64,000 nt of DNA from Odoribacter sp. AF15-53 (GTDB lineage Bacteria; Bacteroidota; Bacteroidia; Bacteroidales; Marinifilaceae): the NCBI RefSeq assembly GCF_003479425.1, contig NZ_QUHC01000005.1:62001-126000 (forward strand). The letters are read 5' to 3'. The position numbers and the translations under genes are program-made. The notes below the pieces were generated by a model, which made no database searches, had not been told where the DNA came from, and saw nothing but the letters and a program-made list of their open reading frames with translations. This document shows positions 45,056 through 54,233 of this stretch, in pieces. The number at the start of each line of letters is the position of its first letter. Positions within the stretch are counted from its first letter, which is position 1.

Positions 45056-47353
45056 TTACCTTCCTCTTCGTCTTATCCAGATAAAGATGGCAAAGAATAC
45101 GAGGATCATGGAGAGTCCCCCGATGAGTCCGAATTTCGTGACTTTCATGCCTGACTCTCCGACATAAACTTTGTTGTCGGGAGGTGTCGGGCGGCGGATG
45201 TCAATGGGAACTTCTTCATTCGACAGCCAGAAAAAAGTCCCGAGAATGAAGGAATAGTTCGCAGCCCGGATTCCTTTTCTTCTCATCTCGACTTCCGAGT
45301 TACTAAGGCAATCGGCATCACCGATGATGATAATACGTTGTTCTTTATTGTTGATATCTCTTCGTAAGGCGAGGGCCGTTGTGAATATTTCCTCCGTCTC
45401 GCCTTTGGCCGGGTTCATACGAACCGTGTCGTCGATGAAATTAGTCGTCTCGATTTCGTTCCAGCAGCCGACGGTATCCGTTTTGAATAGGGGAATAACT
45501 TCGAATCCTTTATCCGTTGTGTAATTTAGTCCCGTACATCCGGGTGTGGTGAACGAATAGTCATGTTTCCGCATATCTTCCAGAAGATATGAAAGTTCTC
45601 CGGCCTCCTTGGTGACGAAAGAAACAATTAAATCCGGGGAGAAGTTCTCTGACGGTTTTACTAAACAACCCGGCATAAACTGTATTCCCAGTTGTTCCGT
45701 TAACGGGTTCATCAATGCTTGGCGTTTGGGTTCGCCCGCGATGATTAGATTACCTCCTTTGGCAATGTAGGTGTTCAAGGTGTTCATCTCTTCTGGCGTG
45801 AATGGTGATCGAACATCAGCAATAAGCAGGATCGTGATGTTAGACGGTATTTCATGTTGTAAGTCTACTTCTGCGATATCAAAACCTTGATTAATTAAAG
45901 CATACCGGAAAGGTTTGTCTTGCGAGAAGTGTTTGTAATCCCGATCTCCCTCCCGCGTGCAATTTCGTTCTCCGTGTCCTTTAACGAAACCAACGATAGG
46001 TAGCTCCATGACCAGGCGTTTGAAAGCCGCGGATATTTCTGATTCTTTAGGGAACGGATTCATGAAATCATCGTATACTCGCAAGAATGTTTTTTCCCCG
46101 TTTTCTCGCTCTAACAAACGTACAAAACGATTATTCTCGCTGCTTAAGTCGATCGTGGCACGAATTTCTTCGGGTGTTTTTATCTTGTTGGTGTCCATGT
46201 CGATTGTTTTGGCAATTTTTTTCATTTGCTCACGCATCGTCATTCCCGGATAACGGAGAGAAAGAGATCGACTGGTCACGGTATCGTAATAGTAGACATA
46301 TTTCATGTCAATTTCCGGTTTGAAACGTCGGTACATTTTAAATCGATTCATGTCACTTTTGACAGAGCGCGGGAGCCCGTAATACATGAAGCCGTCAAGA
46401 ATGTTCACGTAGGTCGTTATGGTGAGACCTCCTTCCATCTTTTTGATAATATCCTGACTGTTCATGGTTAAGGTTCTTTGTTTCGTTCGGGTAGCATCGT
46501 AAAAACTCATTAATTTTGGGCGGGAACTGAAATAACCGAGTACGATGGCGATCAGGAATACCCCGATGTATCTGCCCCAGGCGATCGTCCAGCTGGTTTT
46601 CTGGCGGATCACTTGGAGGCGTAGGATGGTGAGCGTTAGGAAAAGCGTGATAACGATAAGGAAGTAAAGTATATCCTCGCTACATATTAACCCGTTAACG
46701 AATTCATCGACCCTGCCGTTGATGGACAACCAGTAGGTGATCTCTCTTACGAACTCGATATCTTGCCACATACCACGAACTAGACTGAGTGCCGCTAAAA
46801 TAGCGAGTGTACCCATTGCAGAGACAACCTGGTAGGAAGTTAAGCTTGACATGAAAAGACCGATAGAAGCGTAAGCGCAAATCAGCAAGTAAAGTCCTAG
46901 CAGCCCGGACAAGACAACCGTAAAATCGAATGCTTTAATTGTGCAGGCGGAATAGAGTACGTAAATGGCCAGTATCCCGATAAGTACCAAGCCATAAACG
47001 AGCATGGCAAAATATTTTCCCAGAACAATTTCTTTATTGGTAACGGGAGAAGAATATAATAGCTTGATGGAGCCGCTACTTAATTCTCGGCTCATTAATC
47101 CCATGGTTAATAGCGGTATATAAAGATACAGGTATTGCTGGATGTGGGTGAATAACCCGTAATCTCCTCCGAACGTGAACAGGGTAAGATTTCCGACCTC
47201 GTATTCCAGGGCTTGACTTCTTACCGACATGCCAAATGTTCCCGTGAATAAAATGCTGGCTTGGAAAGTGAATACGATGAGGATAAGCCACGCTACCGGC
47301 GAATAGAATAAGGTTTGTAATTCTGTTTTCGCTATTTTAAATATCATGTTCAT
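45056..47353 (-). CDS. Gldg-family fused ABC-2 permease / periplasmic auxiliary protein (copy 3)
   Basis: This 765-residue protein has the same architecture as 6587-8902 and 9885-12179. The ABC-2 permease region extends to about 245 (FYSPVAWLILIVFTFQAS; MGLMSRELSSGSIKLLYSSPV), followed by a membrane segment near 265-285. The GldG-like extracytoplasmic region shows LLIADVRSPFTPEEMNTLNTYIAKGGNLIIAGEPKRQALMNPL, and a last helix (FGLIGGLSMILVFFAIFIWI) ends in RRRGR. It is the final gene of the leftward locus 4, 16 bp after its ATPase gene. The presence of this module in two SusC/SusD loci of opposite orientation suggests a functional link rather than chance. The cargo is unknown. Confidence 0.88.
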   Translation of the reverse strand: MNMIFKIAKTELQTLFYSPVAWLILIVFTFQASILFTGTFGMSVRSQALEYEVGNLTLFTFGGDYGLFTHIQQYLYLYIPLLTMGLMSRELSSGSIKLLYSSPVTNKEIVLGKYFAMLVYGLVLIGILAIYVLYSACTIKAFDFTVVLSGLLGLYLLICAYASIGLFMSSLTSYQVVSAMGTLAILAALSLVRGMWQDIEFVREITYWLSINGRVDEFVNGLICSEDILYFLIVITLFLTLTILRLQVIRQKTSWTIAWGRYIGVFLIAIVLGYFSSRPKLMSFYDATRTKQRTLTMNSQDIIKKMEGGLTITTYVNILDGFMYYGLPRSVKSDMNRFKMYRRFKPEIDMKYVYYYDTVTSRSLSLRYPGMTMREQMKKIAKTIDMDTNKIKTPEEIRATIDLSSENNRFVRLLERENGEKTFLRVYDDFMNPFPKESEISAAFKRLVMELPIVGFVKGHGERNCTREGDRDYKHFSQDKPFRYALINQGFDIAEVDLQHEIPSNITILLIADVRSPFTPEEMNTLNTYIAKGGNLIIAGEPKRQALMNPLTEQLGIQFMPGCLVKPSENFSPDLIVSFVTKEAGELSYLLEDMRKHDYSFTTPGCTGLNYTTDKGFEVIPLFKTDTVGCWNEIETTNFIDDTVRMNPAKGETEEIFTTALALRRDINNKEQRIIIIGDADCLSNSEVEMRRKGIRAANYSFILGTFFWLSNEEVPIDIRRPTPPDNKVYVGESGMKVTKFGLIGGLSMILVFFAIFIWIRRRGR

Positions 47354-47369
47354 ATCTTGGTGATTTACG

Positions 47370-48290
47370 TTATTTTTTAGATAATTCCGCGAATACGGTG
47401 TCCATGGAACTCTTTTCTAGGTTGATCTCGTTTAAGCGCCAGCCTTTGGCGACACTTGTTTCGACGATACGTTCCGCTATCTCGGGAGTATCGTTGAATC
47501 TCAGTCGGTAGCGAGAGCCACCAAGTTCGTCAACTCCCGTGATCCCGGGAATAACACGTAATTCCTCCGCGCCGGGATTCGCCATGAGCGAGACGAGTAG
47601 GGAATTCGGTTCGATATAATTATCAAATTCATCCACGGAACCCGAAAAAACAAGGCTCCCTTGTTCAATCATGTAGATATGATCGCATGTAGCTTGTACT
47701 TCCGTCAGGATGTGGGTAGATAGGATCACGGTACGTTCTTGCGCGATCTCTTTGATCAGGTGGCGGATTTCCACGATTTGGTTCGGATCCAGACCATTTG
47801 TCGGCTCGTCGAACACGACGAAATCGGGATTGTGAATAATGGCTTGGGCTATCCCTAGGCGTTGCTGGTATCCTCCCGAGAGATTACGGATCAGGCGTTT
47901 CTTGAAATGCGATATCCCGCAACGGACAGTCACCTCGTCAACCGCCTTGCTCACGTCATTTTTAGGCACGTAGCGTAAGTTCGCACAATGTACCAGGTAT
48001 TCTTCCACGGTTAAGTCCGGGTGGAGGGGAGGTATCTGGGGTAGAAAACCGATGTGGCGTTTGGCCTGAACCGGATCTTTTCTCATGTCGATCCCTTTGA
48101 TTGAAACACTTCCTTCCGTTTGTTTGAGGACACCACAGATGATATTCATCGTGGTGGACTTACCGGCCCCGTTGGAACCGAGTAAACCGTAAATGCCATT
48201 TTTGTCGATTTCAAAATTGATATCCCGGATCGCCCACTGTACACTGTAGCGGTGGGACAGGTTTTCGATTTTTAGGATAGATTCTTTCAT
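47370..48290 (-). CDS. ABC transporter ATP-binding protein, GldA-like (copy 3)
   Basis: This ATPase has Walker A GSNGAGKST, signature LSGGYQQR, Walker B FVVFDEP, D-loop NGLDPNQ and H-loop ILSTHILTE. All are intact, though Walker B has F for the usual L. I use the ATG at 48290 (MKESILKIENLSHRYSVQWAI) because both paralogues begin at the corresponding residue; the ATG at 48311 adds seven residues (MNKKLHC) without a counterpart. The C-terminal extension ends SSMDTVFAELSKK. It is followed by the fused permease gene. It is separated from the thioredoxin gene upstream by a terminator-like hairpin, so it may be expressed partly independently. Confidence 0.92.
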   Translation of the reverse strand: MKESILKIENLSHRYSVQWAIRDINFEIDKNGIYGLLGSNGAGKSTTMNIICGVLKQTEGSVSIKGIDMRKDPVQAKRHIGFLPQIPPLHPDLTVEEYLVHCANLRYVPKNDVSKAVDEVTVRCGISHFKKRLIRNLSGGYQQRLGIAQAIIHNPDFVVFDEPTNGLDPNQIVEIRHLIKEIAQERTVILSTHILTEVQATCDHIYMIEQGSLVFSGSVDEFDNYIEPNSLLVSLMANPGAEELRVIPGITGVDELGGSRYRLRFNDTPEIAERIVETSVAKGWRLNEINLEKSSMDTVFAELSKK

Positions 48291-48341
48291 ACAATGTAAT
48301 TTTTTGTTCATACAATTCTTTCGCTAATTAGCTTTTACAAA

Positions 48342-48373
48342 AAGGTGTTGGTCTCATCCCCTTCCCAACACCT
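48342..48373 (-). terminator. Terminator-like hairpin after the thioredoxin gene (minus strand)
   Basis: Read on the minus strand, AGGTGTTGG (48373-48365) pairs with CCAACACCT (48351-48343), with a 13-nt loop and TTTTTG after it. It lies between the stop of the thioredoxin-fold gene (48389) and the ABC ATPase start, and may limit read-through into the ABC module. Confidence 0.75.
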
Positions 48374-48388
48374 CTTTCTTGATTGATT

Positions 48389-49783
48389 TTACAGTTTCTT
48401 GTTGTTGATATCCCGAAGCTTTAGTTCTAGCTTTTTGTACACCTGAGGATCATCATTCCCAAGTTCTTTCTGGCTGGCAATCGCTTTTTCCAAAATGATT
48501 TTAGCATCTTTGAAATTCCCGATTCTGGCCAACAAGTCGGCAGCCGGAACGGCAACACGATCGTTAAAACGATTCATGTTGAAAGCATAGCTGATCCATT
48601 GGGTACATAATTCTTTTGTTTTCTTGTCCGAAGGCGAGAGTTTCCAGAAATAATGTGTCCAGTAGATGATGTTGTGAGCGGTCACGTTGCCCGCATTGAA
48701 AAGGAATGATGCAAAGAGTTTTACTTGTCCTTTTACCCCTCCTGCTTCTTTTATCAGTTTTAGGGTGTTATTATTGTCTTCTTTTATCAACGAGTCGACA
48801 TGATTTTCACGGATAAGTTTATCCATGTAAGTTGTTAAAGCGTCCCTGAACCCGTCTTCATTGGTTCTGTTTTTAGTCCAATAGCATAATTTGATGTATT
48901 CCGGGGTGGCGAAGAATATCCCTCGTCCTCGTTGTATATTTAAATCCCCGTCCAGTAATCTTCCCGTGTAATTATTGAATTTTTCTTTTAATTCCAGCAA
49001 TTCGTTGAACCATTCGAGATTTCCTTCCGCTATACTTTTTTCCAAAAAGGTTGTGAGGTCGTACTGAACGGGAAAAACAATATTGAAAGAATATCTCCCG
49101 ACAAATTCTTTATCTGTATATTTCTCCCCGTGACTGAATTTCACGATTTCTTCCACGAGACGAGTCATGAGTTCCTTGTCGTATAGGGAGATTTCATCAA
49201 TTAACTTGTTATCCACGTCAATTAATTCTTTCGTGGGAAGGGATTTTAAGTAAAGATTTAAGGCCGCGGGTTTGTTCTTTTCATTGGCAGAAGTGTAATA
49301 GTCGTAAAGTAATTCCCTGTCGGCCGTTCCGTTTTTGATTGCGGCCATCATGTTATCAATTCCCCCGTGACGGGCGTCCATCGAAATCATTTTAGCTTCC
49401 GAGATAAAGCCATCGACATCTTTGGCTCCCACTATTTTGTGAATCACTTTCCCGTTCCCGTCGATGAAAAAGAAGGTGGGGTATCCTGTCACGGGATAGG
49501 TCTTCACAAACTCTTTCCCGGCCGGACTCTCGGCGTCCATTTTGAAGTTAATGAAAAGGGGATTATAGAAATCCCCCAGTTTTTCCTGTGGAAATACAGT
49601 TTCCGACACGTGTTTGCAGGGACCACACCATTTGGTGTAGACATCCACGAAGATTGTCTTGTTTCCAGCCTTGGCCTTAGCCAGGATTTCATCCCACGTC
49701 CCCGATTCAAATTTTACTCCTTGTGCGTGGCTTGTCATGCAAGCGATAAATACACATACGAATGATAATACGATTTTCTTCAT
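48389..49783 (-). CDS. Secreted thioredoxin-fold protein (paralogue B2)
   Basis: This 464-residue protein has a signal peptide ending SHAQ and a thioredoxin domain with WCGPC (C53, C56) and GYPTFFF. Its long helical C-terminal region ends LEKAIASQKELGNDDPQVYKKL. It is collinear with the three other paralogues, and its N-terminal third is nearly identical to that of 49985-51394 (WCGPCKHVSETVFPQEKLGDF). The middle part (about 190-360) is the most diverged. It is the second thioredoxin of locus 4, separated from the first by a repeat-rich gap exactly as in locus 2. Confidence 0.85.
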   Translation of the reverse strand: MKKIVLSFVCVFIACMTSHAQGVKFESGTWDEILAKAKAGNKTIFVDVYTKWCGPCKHVSETVFPQEKLGDFYNPLFINFKMDAESPAGKEFVKTYPVTGYPTFFFIDGNGKVIHKIVGAKDVDGFISEAKMISMDARHGGIDNMMAAIKNGTADRELLYDYYTSANEKNKPAALNLYLKSLPTKELIDVDNKLIDEISLYDKELMTRLVEEIVKFSHGEKYTDKEFVGRYSFNIVFPVQYDLTTFLEKSIAEGNLEWFNELLELKEKFNNYTGRLLDGDLNIQRGRGIFFATPEYIKLCYWTKNRTNEDGFRDALTTYMDKLIRENHVDSLIKEDNNNTLKLIKEAGGVKGQVKLFASFLFNAGNVTAHNIIYWTHYFWKLSPSDKKTKELCTQWISYAFNMNRFNDRVAVPAADLLARIGNFKDAKIILEKAIASQKELGNDDPQVYKKLELKLRDINNKKL

Positions 49784-49813
49784 AATTTATTATTTCAATT
49801 GAATATTGAGAAC

Positions 49814-49900
49814 TACCTCCCCTAACCCCTCCTTACACAGGAGGGGAAACCGATTGGTGATCAACCCTCCTCCTGTGTAAGGGGAGAGTTGGAGGGGGTA
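49814..49900. repeat. Long inverted repeat with TTACACA loops between thioredoxin genes
   Basis: The left arm starts TACCTCCCCTAAC (49814) and runs to TTACACAGG. The right arm is its imperfect reverse complement, CCTGTGTAAGGGGAGAG...GGGGGTA, ending at 49900. The left arm also folds on itself (CCCCTCCT-TACAC-AGGAGGGG, 49826-49846). A further fragment, CCTC-ATAAAC-AGAGG near 49937, matches the hairpin family at 25689-25880. The 201-bp gap 49784-49984 therefore holds only repeats. Confidence 0.8.
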
Positions 49901-49984
49901 ATCGTTTTTTACAAAAAGAACTTTTTCAGTGACCTCATAAACAGAGGAGGTGTTGGCAACTTTTCCCGGTACGAGGAAAAAATG

Positions 49985-51394
49985 TTACAGTTTACCATTA
50001 TTGATATCCCGTAATTTCAATTCGAGTTTTTTATAAACTTTCTGATCCTCGTTTTTAAGCTCTTTCTGGCTGGCAATCGCTTTTTCTAAAATGATTTTGG
50101 CATCTTTGAAATTTCCGATTCTGGCCAATAAGTCGGCGGCCGGGACGGCAACTTTATCATTAAAACGATTCACGTTAAAGGCATATTTAATCCATTTGCC
50201 GCATAATTCTTTAGTTTTCTTGTCCGAAGGCGAGAGTTTCCAGAAATAGTCAGTCCAGGCGATAATATTATGAGCCGTGACGTTACCGGCTTCAAAGATT
50301 CCTTGTGCGAAAAATTGCATTTGACCTTTTAGCCCCTCCTTTTTGATCATATCCAGAACTTGATTGTTGTCTTCTTTTATTAAAGAATCAACGGGGTTCT
50401 CGGCGATCAGTTTGTCCATGTAGGGTACGAGCATGCTTTTGAATTCATCTTCATTTACTTTGTTCCGGGTCCAATAGCAAAGTTTATTGTACTCCGGAGT
50501 GGCAAAGAATAGTCCTCTCCCTTGAATAATCCTGAGATCGCCATCCAGTAATTTGCCTCCCCTGTAGACTCGGCCTCCGTAATTGGCAAATCTTTCTTTT
50601 AGTTGTAGTAATTCGTTGAACCATTCCCAGTTACCTTCTTGAATACTTGTGCGGAGGAACGTGGTAATATCATATTGAACGGGAAAAACGATACAAAAAG
50701 CAAATTTTTCGGCATATTTCCCATTGGAGAACCGACCGTCATTACTAGCTTTCACGATCTCATCAACAAGTCTTGTCATTAATTCTTTGTCGTAAAGAGA
50801 CATTTCTTCAATGAGTTTGTTGTTTTCATCAATTAATTCTTCTGTCGGGAGTGCTTTCAGGTAAAGATTCAATGCTTCCGGTTTGTTTTTCTTGTTAGCG
50901 GACTGGTAATAATCATACAGTAATTCCCTGTCGGCCGTGCCGTTTTTGATTGTGACCATCATGTTGTCAATCCCCCCGTGACGGGCGTACATCGAAATCA
51001 TTTTAGCTTCCGAGATAAAGCCGTCGACATCTTTGGCTCCCACTATTTTGTGAATCACCTTTCCGTTTCCGTCGATGAAAAAGAAGGTGGGATATCCAGT
51101 CACGGGATAGGCCTTCACGAATTCTTTTCCGGCTGGGCTCTCTGCATCCATTTTGAAGTTAATGAAAAGGGGATTATAGAAATCACCCAGTTTTTCCTGT
51201 GGAAATACAGTTTCCGACACGTGTTTGCAGGGGCCACACCATTTGGTGTAGACATCCACGAAGATTGTCTTGTTTTCAGCCTTGGCCTTAGCCAGGATTT
51301 CATTCCACGTGCCCGATTCAAATTTTACTCCTTGTGCGTGGCTTGCCACGCAAGCCACGAGTACACATACAAATGATAATACAATTTTTTTCAT
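49985..51394 (-). CDS. Secreted thioredoxin-fold protein (paralogue B1)
   Basis: This 469-residue protein has a signal peptide (MKKIVLSFVCVLVACVASHAQ) and a thioredoxin domain with WCGPC at 52-56 and the cis-Pro GYPTFFF. A helical, probably TPR-like C-terminal region ends LEKAIASQKELKNEDQKVYKKL. It is the first thioredoxin after the pappalysin-like lipoprotein, 25 bp downstream of that gene's stop. It is closest in sequence to its neighbour (48389) in the N-terminal third and to the locus 2 copies in the C-terminal third (NAGRVY... against NYGGRF), which suggests gene conversion among the four copies. It is likely to reduce disulphides of substrates or partners in the envelope. Confidence 0.85.
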   Translation of the reverse strand: MKKIVLSFVCVLVACVASHAQGVKFESGTWNEILAKAKAENKTIFVDVYTKWCGPCKHVSETVFPQEKLGDFYNPLFINFKMDAESPAGKEFVKAYPVTGYPTFFFIDGNGKVIHKIVGAKDVDGFISEAKMISMYARHGGIDNMMVTIKNGTADRELLYDYYQSANKKNKPEALNLYLKALPTEELIDENNKLIEEMSLYDKELMTRLVDEIVKASNDGRFSNGKYAEKFAFCIVFPVQYDITTFLRTSIQEGNWEWFNELLQLKERFANYGGRVYRGGKLLDGDLRIIQGRGLFFATPEYNKLCYWTRNKVNEDEFKSMLVPYMDKLIAENPVDSLIKEDNNQVLDMIKKEGLKGQMQFFAQGIFEAGNVTAHNIIAWTDYFWKLSPSDKKTKELCGKWIKYAFNVNRFNDKVAVPAADLLARIGNFKDAKIILEKAIASQKELKNEDQKVYKKLELKLRDINNGKL

Positions 51395-51419
51395 GATTTA
51401 TTATTTATAGTTGAACATC

Positions 51420-52700
51420 TTATCGTCCTGTGAAAGCATAGTCGGATTTCCATGCCGAACGTTCCGGGCTGTTATTCAAAATCCAACGCATTCTTTGAGC
51501 CTGTTGCTGGCTGACGGAACGGTGAACCCCGACAGGATCATCCATGATATTCTCTGCCAGGAAGAAGCAATCCCCGACAAGCTTGTATGCTGTTTGGTTT
51601 TTGTTGTATCCTTCATTGTCATTTCCGTAATATTTATGCGTGTCTGAACAATAATCCTGAGGTTTGGCACTACTTGAAGCACCCCATGTCGGGAGTAATC
51701 CCAGATAATAACCGAAGCCGTTTACCAGTTCGTTTTCATTCTTTTCCCCGAAAGAACGTACCATCGTCTGTATTGATTGCAGTTTATACAGGATTCCGAC
51801 TTCGTTGGGAACCGGGGTCCAGTTTTCTGGTAAAGAAGATAAAGTTAATCCTTCCGGGATTTTTGCCGGATCTGCCTCGGTGGCGATATACCTAGGAATA
51901 CACGTTCTGGAAATAGTATAAAAGAATTTGTCATATTCATTTTCCCGATCCGAAATCAGCCACACGTTTAAATACTTGTCGTATGGCCATAATGCTTTTT
52001 GATCTTTAATAAAGGTTTTGTATTGATCTTTTGCAGCATCGGTAACCTTTTCCACGTAAATCCGGTTGATGCCCGGTTCCTGTAATTTGTTCTTGTAAGG
52101 ATCATAAACAGCGGCTTTGAAACGAATTTTAGTGTCGACTCCCATGGCATTTGTACTGACATTTCCAGAGAACGTATTATTTATTTTGTCTATAAGCAGG
52201 TGAATCCTTTCCATGGGGATTTCGCCACCATATCCTGCTATATCCTGGTTGGATTGAATCAAATGGAATATTACCGGGATCGTGATCTCCGTGTAAGTGT
52301 CTGAAACGGATGGGTCACTGATCGTGAATGTTACCGTGTTTGAGGTGAGATCGGCTCCTTTGATTTTTGCGTGCACGTTGATTTCTTTCCCGATCAGGGA
52401 TTTGTCGGAAGTCGAAAATACTTTGGGTAGAGTTTCACCCGTTGAGGTGTAATACTCTATTTGGGAATGATCTACCCGGCTGTCTTGTACGGTAAAACCG
52501 TCTTTTGTCGTGAGTAACGGGTTGAACTCAAGTTGTGCTTTCCCGTTTGCCAATAATTGGTAGTGACTGGTGCGTAGTTTTATATCTTTGATGTGATCCA
52601 TGTCAACCAGTCCCATTTCCAGAACTTCGTCTTTATCCGGGGTACAGGATATGATGCATCCGATAAAGATTGCCACGAGAGTGTATAGAATTCTTTTCAT
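51420..52700 (-). CDS. Pappalysin-like (M43-type) metzincin lipoprotein, zinc motif lost
   Basis: This 426-residue lipoprotein has a lipobox ending CIISC (C19). The N-terminal part (about 25-140) is beta-rich and Ig-like. The C-terminal part looks like M43/pappalysin metallopeptidases of the SusC/SusD-linked zinc-metalloproteinase lipoprotein type: TEITIPVIFHLIQ, YLNVWLIS, C351-SDTHKYY and the Met-turn AENIMDD (382-388) followed by SQQQAQRMRWIL. Where HExxHxxGxxH is expected, residues 327-337 read NGFGYYLGLLP, so all three histidines and the glutamate are gone while the glycine stays. The frame is intact. It is probably a binding protein derived from a protease. The family placement rests on order and motif flanks, so it is fairly but not fully certain. 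Confidence 0.75.
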   Translation of the reverse strand: MKRILYTLVAIFIGCIISCTPDKDEVLEMGLVDMDHIKDIKLRTSHYQLLANGKAQLEFNPLLTTKDGFTVQDSRVDHSQIEYYTSTGETLPKVFSTSDKSLIGKEINVHAKIKGADLTSNTVTFTISDPSVSDTYTEITIPVIFHLIQSNQDIAGYGGEIPMERIHLLIDKINNTFSGNVSTNAMGVDTKIRFKAAVYDPYKNKLQEPGINRIYVEKVTDAAKDQYKTFIKDQKALWPYDKYLNVWLISDRENEYDKFFYTISRTCIPRYIATEADPAKIPEGLTLSSLPENWTPVPNEVGILYKLQSIQTMVRSFGEKNENELVNGFGYYLGLLPTWGASSSAKPQDYCSDTHKYYGNDNEGYNKNQTAYKLVGDCFFLAENIMDDPVGVHRSVSQQQAQRMRWILNNSPERSAWKSDYAFTGR

Positions 52701-52718
52701 GTTTTTTTTATTTAGAAG

Positions 52719-54221
52719 TTAAAGACTGATCTCTTCCCAACCCGGATTTTGAACCATGTTCTTGTTCACCTTCATTTCGCTTTGTGGGATGGGGAAACAA
52801 TACCGATAGTCGTCCGGTTCAAGTACATACAGTGTTCCGTTAATAACTCTTTCCATCCGTGTCCCGGTACGTTTCATATCCAACCACCATATGTCTTGTT
52901 CGTGATAAAACTCTAGTTTTCGTTCTTTCAGAATTTCGTTCAACAGGTCGGATTCCGTGTAAGAACCTTCAATATCAAGATAACGTCCTTGTTTGAATTC
53001 GTTTAGAGCTTCTTTGGCCTCTGTCATTTTTCCTAATCTATACAGGGCTTCCGCTTTAATGAGTTGAGTCTCTGCTGCTCGGAATAGCATGACTATACCT
53101 CCATTTGCAAGCCCCCATGCTGCATATGGCCCTGCGGAAAGATTGTACTTGTCGTATACAAGAGTACCGTCTGTTTTTGTCCTGAAGAAAGTGTTTTTTC
53201 TTACATCATCATCTTTATACAGGATATAAAATTCGGGTTCCGGTCCCGGATTTGCTTGGGATGTGGAGTATGTTTGATAATATGTTGATGAAAAGTCTGC
53301 AATTTGGCCGTTGAAGCCATCTACCATACGGAGATAAAACTCGTCATTCGTGAATGCTTGTAATGCTGGAGAGTCAAATATGGCATCGTATGTTGCCTGA
53401 TCACGAACGAAAGTACGTCCGGTCATCGCTTTGTCCGCGTGGTTGATTGCGTTTTGCCAATCATTTTCTTCGGCAACTGCCGACATGGCTTTGTAGCAAT
53501 AGATGCTGGCAAGCATCCCGTGAAGAAAACGGGGTTCGTAAGCGCAGTTCCATGTCGTGGAAGGGGTACGTTCCATTAAGTCGAGAGCTTCTTGGCAATC
53601 CGTAAGGATTTGTTTGTAAACATTCGTTTGTGTCTCACGTTTGGGCATGGCGTTGCCCGGATCCTCGTATGGTTTTAAATATACGGGAACTCCATATTCG
53701 TTTTGTTTATAAGGAGAGAAATATTGGAGTAATTTAAAGTAAGAATAAGCCCTCCATACCAAGGCCTCTCCCTTCACGTAATCCCGCAGACGTTCATCAT
53801 CCCCTTCGGCTGTCATGATCCCTGATATGATCATGTTGATCGGGCCAAGAAAAGAGTAATATCTGGTCCAGCAACCGTCGGCGTTTCCCATCCAGCTCAT
53901 CAGATTCACGGCGCTCTGTTTATATTCTCCAAGGGAGGCGTCATAATAAGAACTTGAGTTTTTGTTAATGGTGAGTTCCCCGGAACGATAGGCGAATATT
54001 GATCCCACGTTGAATTGAGGATATAGGAAATAGCCTCCTAGTACCGGTTTTTGACTACCATCCACGGTTTTCAATAGTCTCATGTAACTTGCCAACAAGT
54101 CGCGATAATCTTCTACCGTGCTGACTACTTGTATATTCTCCGGTTTCAAGTCCAAAAACTTGTCACAACTTTGGACGAAGAACAAACTTGTCAAGGCGAT
54201 TAATATATATAACTTTTTCAT
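52719..54221 (-). CDS. SusD/RagB-family lipoprotein, locus 4
   Basis: This 500-residue SusD has C19 in LFFVQSC, followed by DKFLDLKPENIQVVSTVEDYRDLLASY. Family blocks are DYVKGEALVWRAYSYFKLLQYFSPYK near residue 150, AAETQLIKAEALYRLGKMTEAKEALNEFK, and ILKERKLEFYHEQDIWWLDMKRTG with the C-terminal CFPIPQSEM. It follows SusC by 12 bp and precedes the pappalysin-like lipoprotein by 18 bp. It is a surface binding partner of the locus 4 transporter, and differs from loci 1 and 3 in having no FAPAP block. Confidence 0.95.
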   Translation of the reverse strand: MKKLYILIALTSLFFVQSCDKFLDLKPENIQVVSTVEDYRDLLASYMRLLKTVDGSQKPVLGGYFLYPQFNVGSIFAYRSGELTINKNSSSYYDASLGEYKQSAVNLMSWMGNADGCWTRYYSFLGPINMIISGIMTAEGDDERLRDYVKGEALVWRAYSYFKLLQYFSPYKQNEYGVPVYLKPYEDPGNAMPKRETQTNVYKQILTDCQEALDLMERTPSTTWNCAYEPRFLHGMLASIYCYKAMSAVAEENDWQNAINHADKAMTGRTFVRDQATYDAIFDSPALQAFTNDEFYLRMVDGFNGQIADFSSTYYQTYSTSQANPGPEPEFYILYKDDDVRKNTFFRTKTDGTLVYDKYNLSAGPYAAWGLANGGIVMLFRAAETQLIKAEALYRLGKMTEAKEALNEFKQGRYLDIEGSYTESDLLNEILKERKLEFYHEQDIWWLDMKRTGTRMERVINGTLYVLEPDDYRYCFPIPQSEMKVNKNMVQNPGWEEISL

Positions 54222-54233
54222 ATCGTTGATTTT

